Shown in pieces: positions 41,888 through 52,604 of a stretch of 64,000 nucleotides of DNA (positions are counted from its first letter, which is position 1; the number at the start of each line of letters is the position of its first letter). Under the pieces are notes generated by a model that was not told the DNA's origin, made no database searches, and was given only the letters and a program-made list of their open reading frames with translations. Origin of the DNA: RYN-230 sp963844695 (lineage in GTDB: Bacteria > Actinomycetota > Actinomycetes > Streptosporangiales > Streptosporangiaceae); contig CAWJPL010000019.1 in the NCBI GenBank assembly GCA_963844695.1, forward strand, positions 1 through 64,000, read 5' to 3'. A program made the position numbers and the translations under genes.

Positions 41888-43887
41888 CCGGCGGGGCGGT
41901 GCTCAAGGCGGCGTCGGCTGGTGCTGTCCGGCGGCTGGTGCCGACCCTGGTGGTGTTCGTGGTGCTCACCGCGGCCACCACGGCCGCCCTGGCCGGGCTG
42001 GCTCTGGCCACCTACCCTGCCTGGGCGTTCCAGGCGGTGTCGGCCCGCTACCACACCGCGGACCTCGCGGTGACGACCGACGCCACCAGGGTGACCAGCG
42101 CCCAGCTGGCCAGGACCCGCCACCTGCCTGGGGTGACCAGGGCCGTGGGGTACCCCGCGACCACGGTCAGCGTCACGATCCCGGCCACACCCGGGTACCG
42201 CGGCGGCGCCCCGGTGTCCGGCCCGCTGACCCTGGTGGGCCGGGCGCCGCGATCCGGCCCCCTCGATCACATCACCCAGAAGTCTGGCCGGTGGCCCGCC
42301 CGGCCCGGCGAGATCGACCAGGACGACCTGTCCGGAACCCGCGGGCGGTCGGCCAGCTGACCACCGTCACCGTGACCAATGTCCGGGGCCAGCCGAAGCT
42401 CGCCATCGTTGGATGGGGCTCGCTGCCCGCGCAGGACGATACGCAGAATGCCTGGACCGTGCCTGGCGAGATCACCGCCCTGGAACAGGCCGGCGCACCC
42501 AGGCAGGAACAGATGCTCTACACCTTCCGCCACGCAGCCACCGCCGCCGCAGTCCGCGCGGATCTGGGCCAACTGCGGGCGGCGCTGCCCGCCAGGGCGA
42601 TCACCGGCTACTCGGTCGCGCTGGGCTCGGCCAGCCTGAGCGTCATGAGCCACGGGATCCACGCGTCGTCCGCCATCCCGTACGCCCTCATGGCCCTGCT
42701 GCTCGCGGCGGTGATCGTCGCCGCGGCCGCGGTCACGGCTGGGTACCGCCGGATCGGCGTGCTCAAGAGCATCGGGTTCACCCCGGCGCAGATCGCCGCC
42801 ACCTATCTCACCCAGCTCGGGATGCCGGCCCTGGCCGGGTCGCTGGCCGGGACGGTGCTCGGCCACCGCTGGGCGCTGCCCCTGCTCCAGGGAAGGTCGC
42901 TGTTCAAGGCCACCGTGACCGTCCCCGCCTGGATCGATGTCGCGGTACCGGCCGGGATGCTGGTACTGGCCGGGCTGGCGGCCCTGGGGCCCGCGGTGCG
43001 GGCCGGGCGGCTCCGGACCGTGCAGGTGATCACCGCCGGGCAGGCCCCGCGAGCCGGGCGCGGGCACGCCGCCCACCGGATCGCTGCCGCTGCCGCGGCC
43101 GGTCACCGCCGGGCTGGCCGCCCCGTTCACCCGCCCCGCCCGGTCGGCCGCCACGCTGGCCACCATCACCATCGGGCTGACCGCGGCCGTCCTCGCCGTG
43201 GGCCTCGACGCCCAGATCACGCGCATCGTGCTGACCGCCGGCGTCGGTGACATAGACCGGTCGCTGCTGGCGAAACTGACCTGGCTGGTGGTGGTGCTGG
43301 CCGGGATCGGCGTGTTCAGCACGCTGCTGACGCAGGCCCGGGAACGGGTCCACGACCTCGGGATACATAAGGCGCTCGGGATGACACCCCGGCAGGTCAT
43401 CACCATGGTCATGTGCTGGGCCGTCGCCCCGGCCATCATCGCCGCGGCCGTCGCCCTGCCGGCCGGCGCCGCTCTGGAGCCGGTGGTCGCCCGGGCCATC
43501 GTCAGCGCCCAGGCCGGCCCAGCGGGAAACATCGCCCCCCTCCTCCTCGGCCCGCCCGGCCCAGCCGCGGGAAACATCCACGCGGCGCGCCAGCCACCCG
43601 GCACCGCACCCGGCGGAACCGTGCGGTATACCCGTCACGGCCAAGTCGTGATCAATGCCCCCTCGCCGCACCAGCAGCGCCGGGGGGACCAGCCACCCGG
43701 CCGACGGGCCCCAGGACCGCAGGGCATCTTTGCTGACGCGTTCGCCATCGCCGGCCGCAGCCCCTACACCCCCGGCGGGCTGGCCCTGCTCGCCCTGGCC
43801 GGGCTGGCCATCGCCTTCGCCGGCGCGCTCGGGCCCGCCGTCTGGGCCGCTGCCTCGCGGACCACCACCGCGCTCCGCACCGAGTGA
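41884..43887 (+). pseudogene. FtsX/MacB-type ABC permease, decayed paralogue of 44724-47191
   Basis: It starts GTG 41884 (MTGGAVLKAASAGAVRRLVPTLVV). TM1 and the outer domain run to EIDQDD. The frame shifts near 42340 and continues NPRAVGQLTTVTVTN, then the FtsX signature YRRIGVLKSIGFTPAQIAATYL and three helices. A second shift near 43095 leads to LPLPRPVTAGLAAPFTRPARS. Compared with the downstream paralogue, about 200 residues of the second outer domain are missing: LAVGLDAQITRIV runs straight to SLLAKLTWLVVVLAGIGVFS. An unrelated Pro/Gly/Arg-rich stretch of about 60 residues lies before the last helix. The deletion makes real decay likely, beyond simple indel error. Confidence 0.8.
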
Positions 43888-43902
43888 CCGCCGTGGCCAT
43901 AA

Positions 43903-43959
43903 GTGACAGCCAGGTCACAGCTTCCGTGACTGGGCTGTCACCCGCCGCCCGCTACACCT
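43903..43959 (+). promoter_or_regulatory. Conserved element B: probable response-regulator box upstream of the ABC ATPase
   Basis: It aligns base for base with element A: GTGACAGC, GGTCACAG, then 11-bp repeats CCGTGACTGGG (43924-43934) and CTGTCACCCGC (43935-43945), then TACACCT (43953-43959) as possible -10. It lies 16 bp after the first permease stop and 37 bp before the ATPase GTG. The ATPase and second permease therefore have their own promoter under the same regulator. Confidence 0.75.
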
Positions 43960-43995
43960 GACTGCGACGAACGACTCCGGAAAGGACGGCCAGCC

Positions 43996-44727
43996 GTGGA
44001 TGTGCTGATCGAGCTCGGCGAGGTGACCAAACGGTACGCCGCGGGCGGGGCGCCGGCCCTGGACCACGTCAGCCTGGACGTGGCCGCCGGGGAGGCGGTG
44101 GCGGTGATGGGGCCGTCGGGGAGCGGCAAGTCCACCCTGCTGAACCTGGTCGCCGGGCTGGACAAGCCGACCAGCGGCACGGTCACCGTGGCCGGGCAGC
44201 GAGTCGAGCAGCTGTCGGAGACCCGGCTGGCCCGCTACCGCCGCACCCAGGTCGGGATGGTGTTCCAGTTCTTCAACCTGCTGGACGACCTGACCGTGGC
44301 CGACAACGTACTGCTGCCCGCCCAGCTCGCCGGGACCGCGCGCCGCCGGGCCCGGGACCGGTGCGGCGAACTGCTGGACCAGCTCGGCATCGCGAAATAC
44401 CGGGACAGCTACCCGGGGCGGCTGTCGGGGGGTGAGCGGCAGCGGGTCGCGATCGCCCGCGCGCTGGTGAACACCCCGGCGGTGCTGCTCGCCGACGAGC
44501 CGACCGGGGCGGTGGACACCGCCACCGGGGAGGAGATCGGCCAGCTGCTGCTGGACCTGAACGCCGCCGGGCAGACCCTGGTCCTGGTCACTCACAGCCC
44601 GGATCTGGCGGCCCGCTACGCGCAGCGGACGGTGCGGCTGGTGGACGGTCACGTGGCCAGCGATACCGACCGCGCGGGCGGCCCGGCCGGCACCGGGGGA
44701 CGACCGGGCGCGGGGGCGCGGCCGTGA
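43996..44727 (+). CDS. ABC exporter ATP-binding protein, MacB/LolD-type
   Basis: A 243-residue ATPase. Walker A is GPSGSGKSTLLNLVAGLDKP, the Q-loop MVFQFFNLLDDLTVADN, the signature LSGGERQRVAIARAL, Walker B VLLADEPTGAVD and the H-loop VLVTHSPDLA. This is the form that drives MacB/FtsX-type permeases, as in antimicrobial-peptide or envelope-stress exporters. The stop overlaps the following permease start by 4 bp (GTGA). The C-terminal tail is a Gly/Ala/Pro-rich extension without known role. GTG 43996 follows GGAAAGG. Confidence 0.95.
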   Translation: MDVLIELGEVTKRYAAGGAPALDHVSLDVAAGEAVAVMGPSGSGKSTLLNLVAGLDKPTSGTVTVAGQRVEQLSETRLARYRRTQVGMVFQFFNLLDDLTVADNVLLPAQLAGTARRRARDRCGELLDQLGIAKYRDSYPGRLSGGERQRVAIARALVNTPAVLLADEPTGAVDTATGEEIGQLLLDLNAAGQTLVLVTHSPDLAARYAQRTVRLVDGHVASDTDRAGGPAGTGGRPGAGARP

Positions 44728-47191
44728 CCGGTGGGGCGGCGCTGAAAGCGGCCTCGGGCGGGCTCACCCGGCGGCCTGTGCAGACGGTGGTGATCTTCCT
44801 GGTCCTGGCCGCGGGTGCGGCCGCGGCCCTGCTGGGGCTGACCCTGGTCACCAACTCCAACGAGCTGTTCCTGACCGCGTTCAGCCGCTCGCACGGCGCC
44901 CAGCTGGCCGTCACCGTCAGCTCGGCGAAGGTCACCCGTGCGCAGCTGGCGAAGACCGGTCAGCTGCCCGGGGTGACCCAGGTGGCCGGACCTTACCCGG
45001 AGACCTACGTCAAGCTCACCACCGGACACGCCACCGGGCGGACGCCGGCCGGCCGGAAGGCGGCTGGAGGGCCGCTCCCGCACGGCCAGGTGAACCCGGT
45101 CCAGGTAATGCCGGACATGTGGCTGGCCGTGGCGGGGCGCCCGGCGCCGTCCGGACCGCTGGATGACCTCACGCTGCAGCAGGGCCGGTGGGCCACCCGT
45201 CCCGGCGAGATCGACATCGACCGCCATCTGGCGCCGTTCCCGGTGGCGATCGGCAGCACGGTCACCGTGGCCAGCGCGCCGGGCCGGCCGAAACTGACGG
45301 TGGTCGGGTTCACCTCGTCGATCGCACTGGACGAGGCGGCCTGGGTGGCCCCCAGCCAGGTGGCCGCGCTGCGCCCGGCGAGCGCGCCCGCCCAGCAGCA
45401 GATGCTCTACACCTTCGCCAGCGCCGGCACCGCCGCCCAGGTCCGCGCGGACCTGGCCACCCTCAAGGCCGCGATGCCGGCCGGGGCGGTGGACAGCTGG
45501 GTGTCCTGGCTGTCCCCGGACAGCCTGATCGCCGCCTCGCAGGGAATCAACACGCCGTTCGTGGTCGCGTTCGCGGTCATCGGCCTGGTGCTGGCCGTGC
45601 TGATCACCACCAGCGTGGTCGCCGCCGCGGTGGTGGCCAGCTACCGGCGGATCGGCGTGCTCAAATCCATCGGCTTCACCCCGGCCCAGGTCACCGTCAC
45701 GTATCTGGCCCAGATCGGCCTGCCCGCCCTGGCCGGCGCGGTGGCGGGCACCGTGCTGGGCGACTGGCGGGTACTGCCGCTGATCAACGGGGGCAACTCG
45801 CTGTTCCACCTCGACGTGACCGTCCCGCTGTGGATCAACATCTGCGTCCCGCTGGGAATGCTGGCGCTGACCGGCGTAGCGGCGGCCGTGCCCGCGCTGC
45901 GCGCCGGGCGGCTGCAGGCCGTTCAGGCGATCACCGCCGGGCAGGCCCCCCGGCCGGCCGTGGCTACGGCGCCCACCGGCTGCTCGGCAGACTGCCATTG
46001 CCCCGGCCGGTGACCGCCGGGCTGGCTGCCCCGCTGGCTCGCCCCGCCCGCTCCGCCGTCACCCTGGCCACCATCACCTTCGGGCTGACCGCCGTGGTCC
46101 TCGCCACCGGCCTGGGTATCTCGCTCGCCAGACTCAGCCAGGGCGGCGACCTGTGGCAGCACGCGGTGGTGATCTCGGCCGGCCGGCCGGGAACCCAACA
46201 GACGTTCACCCCCAGCCAGCAGCAGACCGTGGCCACCGCGCTGGCGCACCAGCCCGGCACGGCCAGCTACGCGGCCATGGCCACCACCCCGCCTTCCTCG
46301 GGAGCCAGCAGCCACTCCTGGGCCGCCAGCGTGCCCGGGCTGGGCCAGCATGTGCCCATCACCGCCTTTCAGGGCGACGCCGCCCGGCTCGGCTGGGACC
46401 TCACCAGCGGCCACTGGTACACCGGCCCGGGCCAGGTGATCGTCAACACCGCCTACCCCGCCACCGCCGGCCTGACCGCGGGCCAGGCCATCCACATCAC
46501 CGTGGGCGGCAAGACAGCCGCCACCAAGATCACCGGCACGGTCTATGCCCCGGGCCCCGGCCTGGGAGCCCTGCTCACTGGCTGGGCAACGCTGCACGGC
46601 GCCGCCGGACTGGCCATCAACCAGTACATCGTGGCGCTGAAGCCCGGCGTCAAACCACCGGCCTACGCGGCGGCGCTGGGCAACGCCCTGGGCCATGGCT
46701 ATCTCGTGGACAACGTCACCCCAGGACAGAGCGGCAGCGTCGGCCTCTACGGTGACATCGACACCTCCCTCATCCAGTTGCTCACGGTCCTGGTCGCCGT
46801 GCTGGCCGGGCTCGGCGTGCTCAACGCGACCCTGATGCTCACCCGCGAACGCGTCCACGACCTCGGCGTCTACAAGGCGGTCGGCATGACCCCCCGGCAG
46901 ACCATCGCCATGGTCACCTGCTGGGCCATCACGCCCGCCATCGCCGCCGCGCTCATCGCCCTGCCCGCCGGGATCGCCCTGCACAACACGGTCATCCACG
47001 ACCTGGCCAGCGACCAGTCCGTGCTGCCGCAAGCCTTCAGTACCGTCCCGGGCAACGTGCTGCACGTCTACACCCCCGGCGGGCTCACCCTCCTCGCCCT
47101 GGCCGGCCTGGCCATCGCCGTCATCGGCGCGCTCGGCCCCGCCACCTGGGCCGCCCTATCCAGGACCACCACCGCCCTGCATGCTGAATAG
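44724..47191 (+). pseudogene. ABC exporter permease with two FtsX domains, one frameshift near 45955
   Basis: GTG 44724 overlaps the ATPase stop. TM1 is VVIFLVLAAGAAAALLGLTLV. The first outer domain runs to IALDEAAWVAPSQV, followed by the first FtsX core (VASYRRIGVLKSIGFTPAQVTVTYL) with three helices. After a C-rich run near 45943-45956 the frame shifts to RLPLPRPVTAGLAAPLARPARS and continues through a second outer domain (ITAFQGDAARLGWDLTSGHW) to the second FtsX core (MLTRERVHDLGVYKAVGMTPRQTIAMV) and the end at TAG 47191. Total about 820 residues, a normal MacB-like size. All domains are present, so I expect a functional gene with an indel error. Confidence 0.85.
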
Positions 47192-47224
47192 GTGAGTATC
47201 CGAGCCGCGAATCGTCATACCGGC

Positions 47225-47959
47225 ATGACCTACGCACCGGTGAACGGCCTGCAGCTCTACTACGAGGTCCACGGCCGTGGCAGGCCACTCGTGCTGCTCC
47301 ACGGCGGGCTGATGACCATCGACCTCAATTTCGGGCCGTTGCTCGAACCTCTCGCGGCGAGCAGGCAGGTGATCGCGGTGGAGCTTCAGGGCCACGGGCA
47401 CACCGCCGACACCAGCCGCCCGATGACGATCGAGGCGCTGGCCGGTGACGTCGTCGCGCTGCTGGACCAGCTGGGGATCGCCGAGGCCGATCTCTTCGGG
47501 TTCAGCCTCGGCGGTCTGGTCGCGTACGCGGTCGCGCTCGGCGCACCCTCCCGGGTCGGCAAGCTAATCGTCGCCTCGGCGGACGCCCATCGCCCGCCGG
47601 GCCGGGAGAGCGTGCCACTGGACGACGACCGGATGCCGACGCCGGCTGACTTCCAGGCGATGCGTGACGCCTACGACGCGGTCGCTCCCGACCCCGCGCA
47701 CTTCGACGAGTTCGCGGCCAAGAACTCGGCCATGGTGCACGCGTTCCCAGGGTGGACCGACGAGCTGCGATCACTGCGGACACCGACCCTGCTGATGTTC
47801 GGCGACCGCGACTTCTCACCGCTGCCTGACGTGGTGGAGATGTTCGAACTCCTGCCGGACGCGCAACTGGCGGTACTCCCCGGGACCACCCACGTCGGGC
47901 TCACCCGGCGGCCCGGCGAACTGCTCGCTCTGATCACACCGTTCCTCGACGGAAGCTGA
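47225..47959 (+). CDS. Alpha/beta hydrolase
   Basis: A 244-residue enzyme. HGRGRPLVLLHGGLMTIDL is the oxyanion, the nucleophile Ser is in LFGFSLGGLVAYAVA, the acid in MFGDRDFSPLPDV and the His in PGTTHVGLTRRP. It resembles hydrolases acting on small esters or lactones. ATG 47225 gives the family opening TYAPVNGLQLYYEVHG; GTG 47192, right after the permease stop, is an alternative. It may be read from the exporter transcript. Confidence 0.88.
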   Translation: MTYAPVNGLQLYYEVHGRGRPLVLLHGGLMTIDLNFGPLLEPLAASRQVIAVELQGHGHTADTSRPMTIEALAGDVVALLDQLGIAEADLFGFSLGGLVAYAVALGAPSRVGKLIVASADAHRPPGRESVPLDDDRMPTPADFQAMRDAYDAVAPDPAHFDEFAAKNSAMVHAFPGWTDELRSLRTPTLLMFGDRDFSPLPDVVEMFELLPDAQLAVLPGTTHVGLTRRPGELLALITPFLDGS

Positions 47960-47968
47960 ACGCCGGTG

Positions 47969-48744
47969 ATGGTCCCCTCGGCCCGGCCCCGGCTGCTGGT
48001 GTCGGTGACTGCCTCGGCTGACGGGCGGGTGACGCTCAACCGCGCTAGCCGGCTGCTGGACGAAGCCGCAGGAAAAATGTGGGACTCCATTCATCCCGCC
48101 GGCGCAGACGGGGTGTTCGCAGCACGCCGCGCGGAGATCGAGCGGCGGTACGCGCCGCAGGTAGTTCTGGAGGGAAGCGGACGTTCGTGGCGGATACGGA
48201 CGGGCCGGTCACGGGCCTGCCCGCGCCCAGCGGCGCCGTCGCGACGCTCTATGACGACTTCCTGCCCGCCGGGACCGACTCCCGGTGGTTCGCGGTCGTC
48301 AACGGCCGCGGCCGGATCAGATGGGCATCCAAGGAGGACGCGGGCCGACGGTTGCTGGTCATCGTGTCGCGCGCGTCACCGGCGCCGTACTTGGCCTACC
48401 TGCGCAGCGAGGACGTCCCCTACCTCGTCGCCGGCGACGGGCCGGTCGACCTGGGCGAGGCCCTGCGCGCGATGAAGGATCAGCTCGGAGCGACGTGTGT
48501 CGTCTCGGAAGCCGGCGGCGGCCTCAACGGCGCGTTGCTGCGTTCCGGGCTCGTTGACGAGCTTCACCTGACGCTGTTGCCGTCTCTGGTCGGCGGGCTC
48601 GGAACGCCAACCACCTTCGACGGCGTTCCCCTTCTTCCGGGCCAGCTGCCGACCCGGCTACGGCTGCTGGACGCACGTGTCACGACAGACGGCATCGTCT
48701 CGTTGCACTATGAGGTCGATCGCCAGCACGCCCCCGGCGCCTGA
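47969..48744 (+). pseudogene. RibD C-terminal/dihydrofolate-reductase-like protein, one frameshift
   Basis: The first frame carries RPRLLVSVTASADGRVTLNRASRLLDE, the substrate and NADPH-binding opening of RibD-type pyrimidine reductases, and runs to RRYAPQVVLEGSG. After an indel near 48178 (GGAGGGAAGCGG) the fold continues FVADTDGPVTGLPAPSG, VVSEAGGGLNGALLRSGLVDELHLTLLPSLVGG, typical of the second half, ending at TGA 48744. It would reduce a pyrimidine or related imine using NADPH. No riboflavin genes are nearby. It may be intact if the indel is an error. Confidence 0.82.
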
Positions 48745-48876
48745 CAGAACCTGCACCGATCATCGCGGAATGGATAGCCAGAGCGGACTACAGCGTAGAC
48801 ACTGCTATCAAGCTGCGATTGGGCAGCCTTAATGCGCTATTTTGCCCGGCGGTACCTATGCGCGGGTGGGGGGACA

Positions 48877-51483
48877 ATGGCCGAGGATAGGGCCAGCGAT
48901 GCTGTGGTTCTCGGGCTGGACACCGCGGCCTGGGCCTTCGCGCCAGCAGATCAGACAAGTCCGGCCAAGGCGGCGCGGGCGGGAGCGCTGTTTGACTCCG
49001 CCCACACCGGTGAGCGGGTCACCGAGCTACGTATTCACGGGGTGTCGGGGTCGGATGGCCCGACGATGCTGGAGCACCCGACGGCGCTGCAGGTGGCCGG
49101 CGACACCATCACGGGGTTTTACCGGCGGTGGAATCCGGGTGGCGGGGGCCGGCCCAGCGTGGGCTGGAATCTGGAAGCGTATTCGTGGGGAGGGCTGACC
49201 GAGCAGCCGCTGGCCTCGGCGTCGTGGCTGCTGCTGGCCCCGTTCATGATGTACAACCTGGCCCATTTCATGCTGCCTGCCGAGCCCCAGCCGGAACCGG
49301 GAAAGGAAACGGAAACTGAACCGCCAGGCTGGGGTTGGGGTCACCAGGTGGCGCATGCGGTCCTGCGCTTGCTGGCGCTCGCGGCGACCGTTCAGTTCAT
49401 CAGCGCGATCGCGACGTTGACCGTGAGCACCGTGGCCTGGCAGGCGGCCGGCCATTCCGGTGCGCTGCCCCAATGGATGAGCTGGTACGCGGATCGTCCC
49501 CCAGGCTGGCGAGTGGCCATTGCCTTGCTGTCGGTCGGCGCGGTGGTGGGCCTGCTGTGGGTGATAAGCACGGTCACGGCCCAGCGATATGAGGCGCGGA
49601 CCAGCAATGGGAGCCGCCCGCCGGCTGGGGACTGGCGGCTGGCTGAGCCCGGGTTCTGGAAGGGCTCGCTGCTGGTGCGCCGCCAGCGGGCCATCCATGC
49701 GGCCGCGGCGCTGGCCGCCGCCGCGCTCCTGGTCGCGCGCCCGGCCAGCCACCCGGTCTGGGCGCAGCGAACGGCACTGGTCTTCGCGGCGGCTGTCCTC
49801 GCCGTGGCGATCGTGGTCATCGCTTCGCCGCTATCCGACCGGCACAAGGTCACCGTGGCCAGCGGAGGTCCGGAGCATGACGCGCCGATCGGCTGGTGGT
49901 GCTGGGTCTTGCTCACCGCTGGCGGCGTCGCCATCGTGGGCGCCGCGGCGGTAAGCGGCTGGACCGACCACAGCACTGATCCGCAGCACCAGATGTTTCC
50001 GGGCGCGAGCGGATTCCTCCTCTCGCTGCTTGTCGCGCAACTGGCGCTGCTCCTGGTCTTCGCGCTCGTCGTCGCTCTGCTGGCGCACCGCGCGCCGGTG
50101 CCTGGTGACGGGTTCCGGCCCTACTTCGGCGGGCACCTCGCCACCTTGATCGCGCTGCTGGCGTTCCTGCTCGGCGGGCTGCTGTCCGCCGCCATCAACC
50201 TGGGGGTGGCCGGCTTGCTGGGCACGGCGGTGCCGGGCAGGCTCGTGCTGCCACCGGCACCGGGCAACTCGCTGTACGTGCCCTGGCCGCTGTACGCATT
50301 CGGGGCGGCCGCAGCTAGGCGCGCTGGCCGGTGCCCTGGTGGCGGGCCCCACCCTCTATCTGCGGTACCGCAAGAACTGGAAGCTCTTCAGCGGCCGCGC
50401 CGGCTTCCCGCTCGTGGCAGGCGACTACGGAGACCAGGCCGCTGACGCCGCCCCCGGAAACAGCAGGAAGGTCGCGAAGGCCTGGGCCGTGGGGCTGCTA
50501 GCCGACGACGCCGCCGTCGCGGTGGCGTGGCTGGTGGGCGGGGGCCTGATCGTGCTGCTGGCCGTCGAGACCACGACGCTGGTCATGGCGGCCCGGGCGG
50601 AGCGTCTGGCCACCACCGTGGGCTTCCTGCACGAGATCGCCTCCATTGTCAGCCTCGTCACCGTGGCGCTGGCGGCGTGGCTGGTCGGCCTGCTGCGCTC
50701 GGCCTATTCGGACCCGTCCAAGCGCAAGACCATCGGTGCGCTGTGGGACGTGGCGACGTTCTGGCCGCGGGCCGCGCACCCGTTCGCCCCGCCGTGCTAC
50801 GGCGAGCGCGCGATACCTGAGGTCGTGGACCGGGTGCTGCTGCTGATGGGCCACGGCCAGGGCTTTCCCGGTCAGCAGGAACTGGCTGGCCAGTACCGGC
50901 TTACGGTGCGATCCGGCCCGGTTCTGCTGACCGGCTACAGCCAGGGCTCGATCATCGCTCCCGCGGTCGCCGCGCAGCTACCACCACAGGTGCTGAGCAA
51001 GCCTGGCTTCGCCCTGCTCACGCTGGCCTGCCCGGCCCGCCGGCTCTACGGGCGGGCGTTCCCCTCCTATTTCGGCCAGCGTCATCTGGAACAACTCCGC
51101 AGCCTGCTCAGCCATGACGGCCATGAGTACTGGCGGAACGCTGTCCGCCGCAGCGACTACATCGGATCATGGATATTCTCCCCGCCTCCACCCTCACGGG
51201 CCCAGCAGAACCTGAACCAGCACCTCGACCAGCTGTGCTGGGATCCGGTGGTCCTCGCCCGGGACAGCGAGCCCACGCCGCCGCCCATACACCGGCACTC
51301 CGGATGGTGGCCGGACCCGCGGGCGAGGTCGCCGCCTCTCTCGTGGACCTGCTGCGCGGCACACCCTCTGTTCGCGGTTCCCAGCCCCCAGGTGACCGGT
51401 CATGGCCGCACGGCGCAGCCGGGCGTTTCGCCGGGTTGCGCCGGCGGGTCAGTGCGCGGTCAAGGACCCGCCCCCGGGGATGA
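48877..51483 (+). pseudogene. Large polytopic membrane protein with lipase-like C-terminus, two frameshifts
   Basis: About 868 residues in total. The soluble N-terminus contains VTELRIHGVSGSDGPTML. Then come about ten hydrophobic helices grouped around residues 100-470 (LLAPFMMYNLAHFML, LLRLLALAATVQFISAIATL, LLSLLVAQLALLLVFALVVALL). An indel near 50310 joins this to LGALAGALVAGPTLYLRYRKNWKLF. A C-terminal alpha/beta hydrolase-like part follows, with VLLTGYSQGSIIAPAVAAQL (nucleophile Ser elbow) and ALLTLACPARRLYGRAFPSYF. A second indel near 51315 leads to EVAASLVDLLRG and TGA 51483. ATG 48877 follows GGGGGG. It is probably a membrane-tethered esterase; no family name can be given with confidence. 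Confidence 0.75.
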
Positions 51484-51526
51484 TCTGGACGAGGACGCTG
51501 CGCGGCTGACGGCGGTCAGGAATTCG

Positions 51527-52576
51527 TCAGCGAGCCGCTTCCCAGTTGACGGTGGCGCCGATGACGCTCCCCGCCTTGCCGTGGTAGATGTCGCTGTAGA
51601 ACGCGGGCATCTCCTCGTAGGAGATTCTGTGCGTGATGACCTCGCCCCAGGGCATGGCGCCCAGGGCCACTGCCGCCAGCGACGCCTTCCGGTAGGGGCG
51701 GTAACCGTCGTCACACGGGAAGACCATCCGCAGCCGCCGGTGATGCGCCTCCAGGAACTCGAAGGAGACCTGCCCGTCTCCGTAGTTTCCCTGCCAGACG
51801 AAACAGCCAAAGGGCCGGCACAGCCGGATACCCATATCGACGCAGTCGTGCCGCCCGGTCGACTCAAAGACGAAGTCCGCGCCATTGCTGTCACTGACGC
51901 CTGGCACCAGGTCCGCCACCTGGTCGAAGGTCAGGTCTGGTTCCGGCGCCAGCGTTGCGGTGGCCCCGAACCGTGAGGCCAGCGAGCGGCACTCGCTTCT
52001 CGGGTCGATGCCGACCACGACCGCGCCGCGCCGTACGGCCGCGCTGACCACACCAAGGCCGATCATGCCCAGCCCGATCACGACGACCGAGGCGCCGACA
52101 CCGACCCCGGCCAGGTCAACCCCGTACAGCCCGACGGATGGCATGACGAAGAGGCTGGCTGTCTCGGGTTCCACTTCCCTGGGCACCAGCTCGGCGCCGT
52201 GCGTCCCGGACGGGTTGAGTACCGCCACCGACGCGTGGGTGCCGGAACGGCAGTTGAGAGCCGTGCCCGACTCGCGGAGCCGCAGGGAGGCGTTCTGCCG
52301 GTAGTAGACGGTGTCGCCCACGGCGAAGTCCTTAACGTTCGCCCCCGCCGCCACTACCTTGCCGGTAGCCATATAGCCCGTCACGATGGGAAACGCCCCC
52401 CAGTCCAGCTTCCCGGTGAGGACGGCGAACTCGGTCCCGATGCTCACGCCGGACCACAGAGCCTGGATCCCGATGTCGTCCTGGCCGATCGGGGAGGTGA
52501 CGACCTCGGCCATCCGGAAAGCCCCTTCGGGTTCGGCGACCAGCGCCGTCCCGCTCAGACCGTCAGAGTTTCCCAC
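51527..52576 (-). CDS. Medium-chain dehydrogenase (zinc-lacking MDR/ADH type)
   Basis: A 349-residue MDR protein, last gene of the fucose operon. The GroES-like part has SIGTEFAVLTGKLDWGAFP and AGANVKDFAVGDTVYY. The NAD(P) fold is VVVIGLGMIGLGVVSAAVRRGAVVVGID. The catalytic zinc Cys/GHE motif is absent, so it belongs to the group resembling bacteriochlorophyllide or threonine-dehydrogenase-like members without structural zinc. It probably oxidises or reduces a sugar or sugar-acid keto group in fucose catabolism. It starts GTG 52576, 54 bp after the preceding ADH gene. Confidence 0.85.
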   Translation of the reverse strand: MGNSDGLSGTALVAEPEGAFRMAEVVTSPIGQDDIGIQALWSGVSIGTEFAVLTGKLDWGAFPIVTGYMATGKVVAAGANVKDFAVGDTVYYRQNASLRLRESGTALNCRSGTHASVAVLNPSGTHGAELVPREVEPETASLFVMPSVGLYGVDLAGVGVGASVVVIGLGMIGLGVVSAAVRRGAVVVGIDPRSECRSLASRFGATATLAPEPDLTFDQVADLVPGVSDSNGADFVFESTGRHDCVDMGIRLCRPFGCFVWQGNYGDGQVSFEFLEAHHRRLRMVFPCDDGYRPYRKASLAAVALGAMPWGEVITHRISYEEMPAFYSDIYHGKAGSVIGATVNWEAAR

Positions 52577-52604
52577 CCGGACACACTTCCTTTCCCTGTG
52601 CTGT

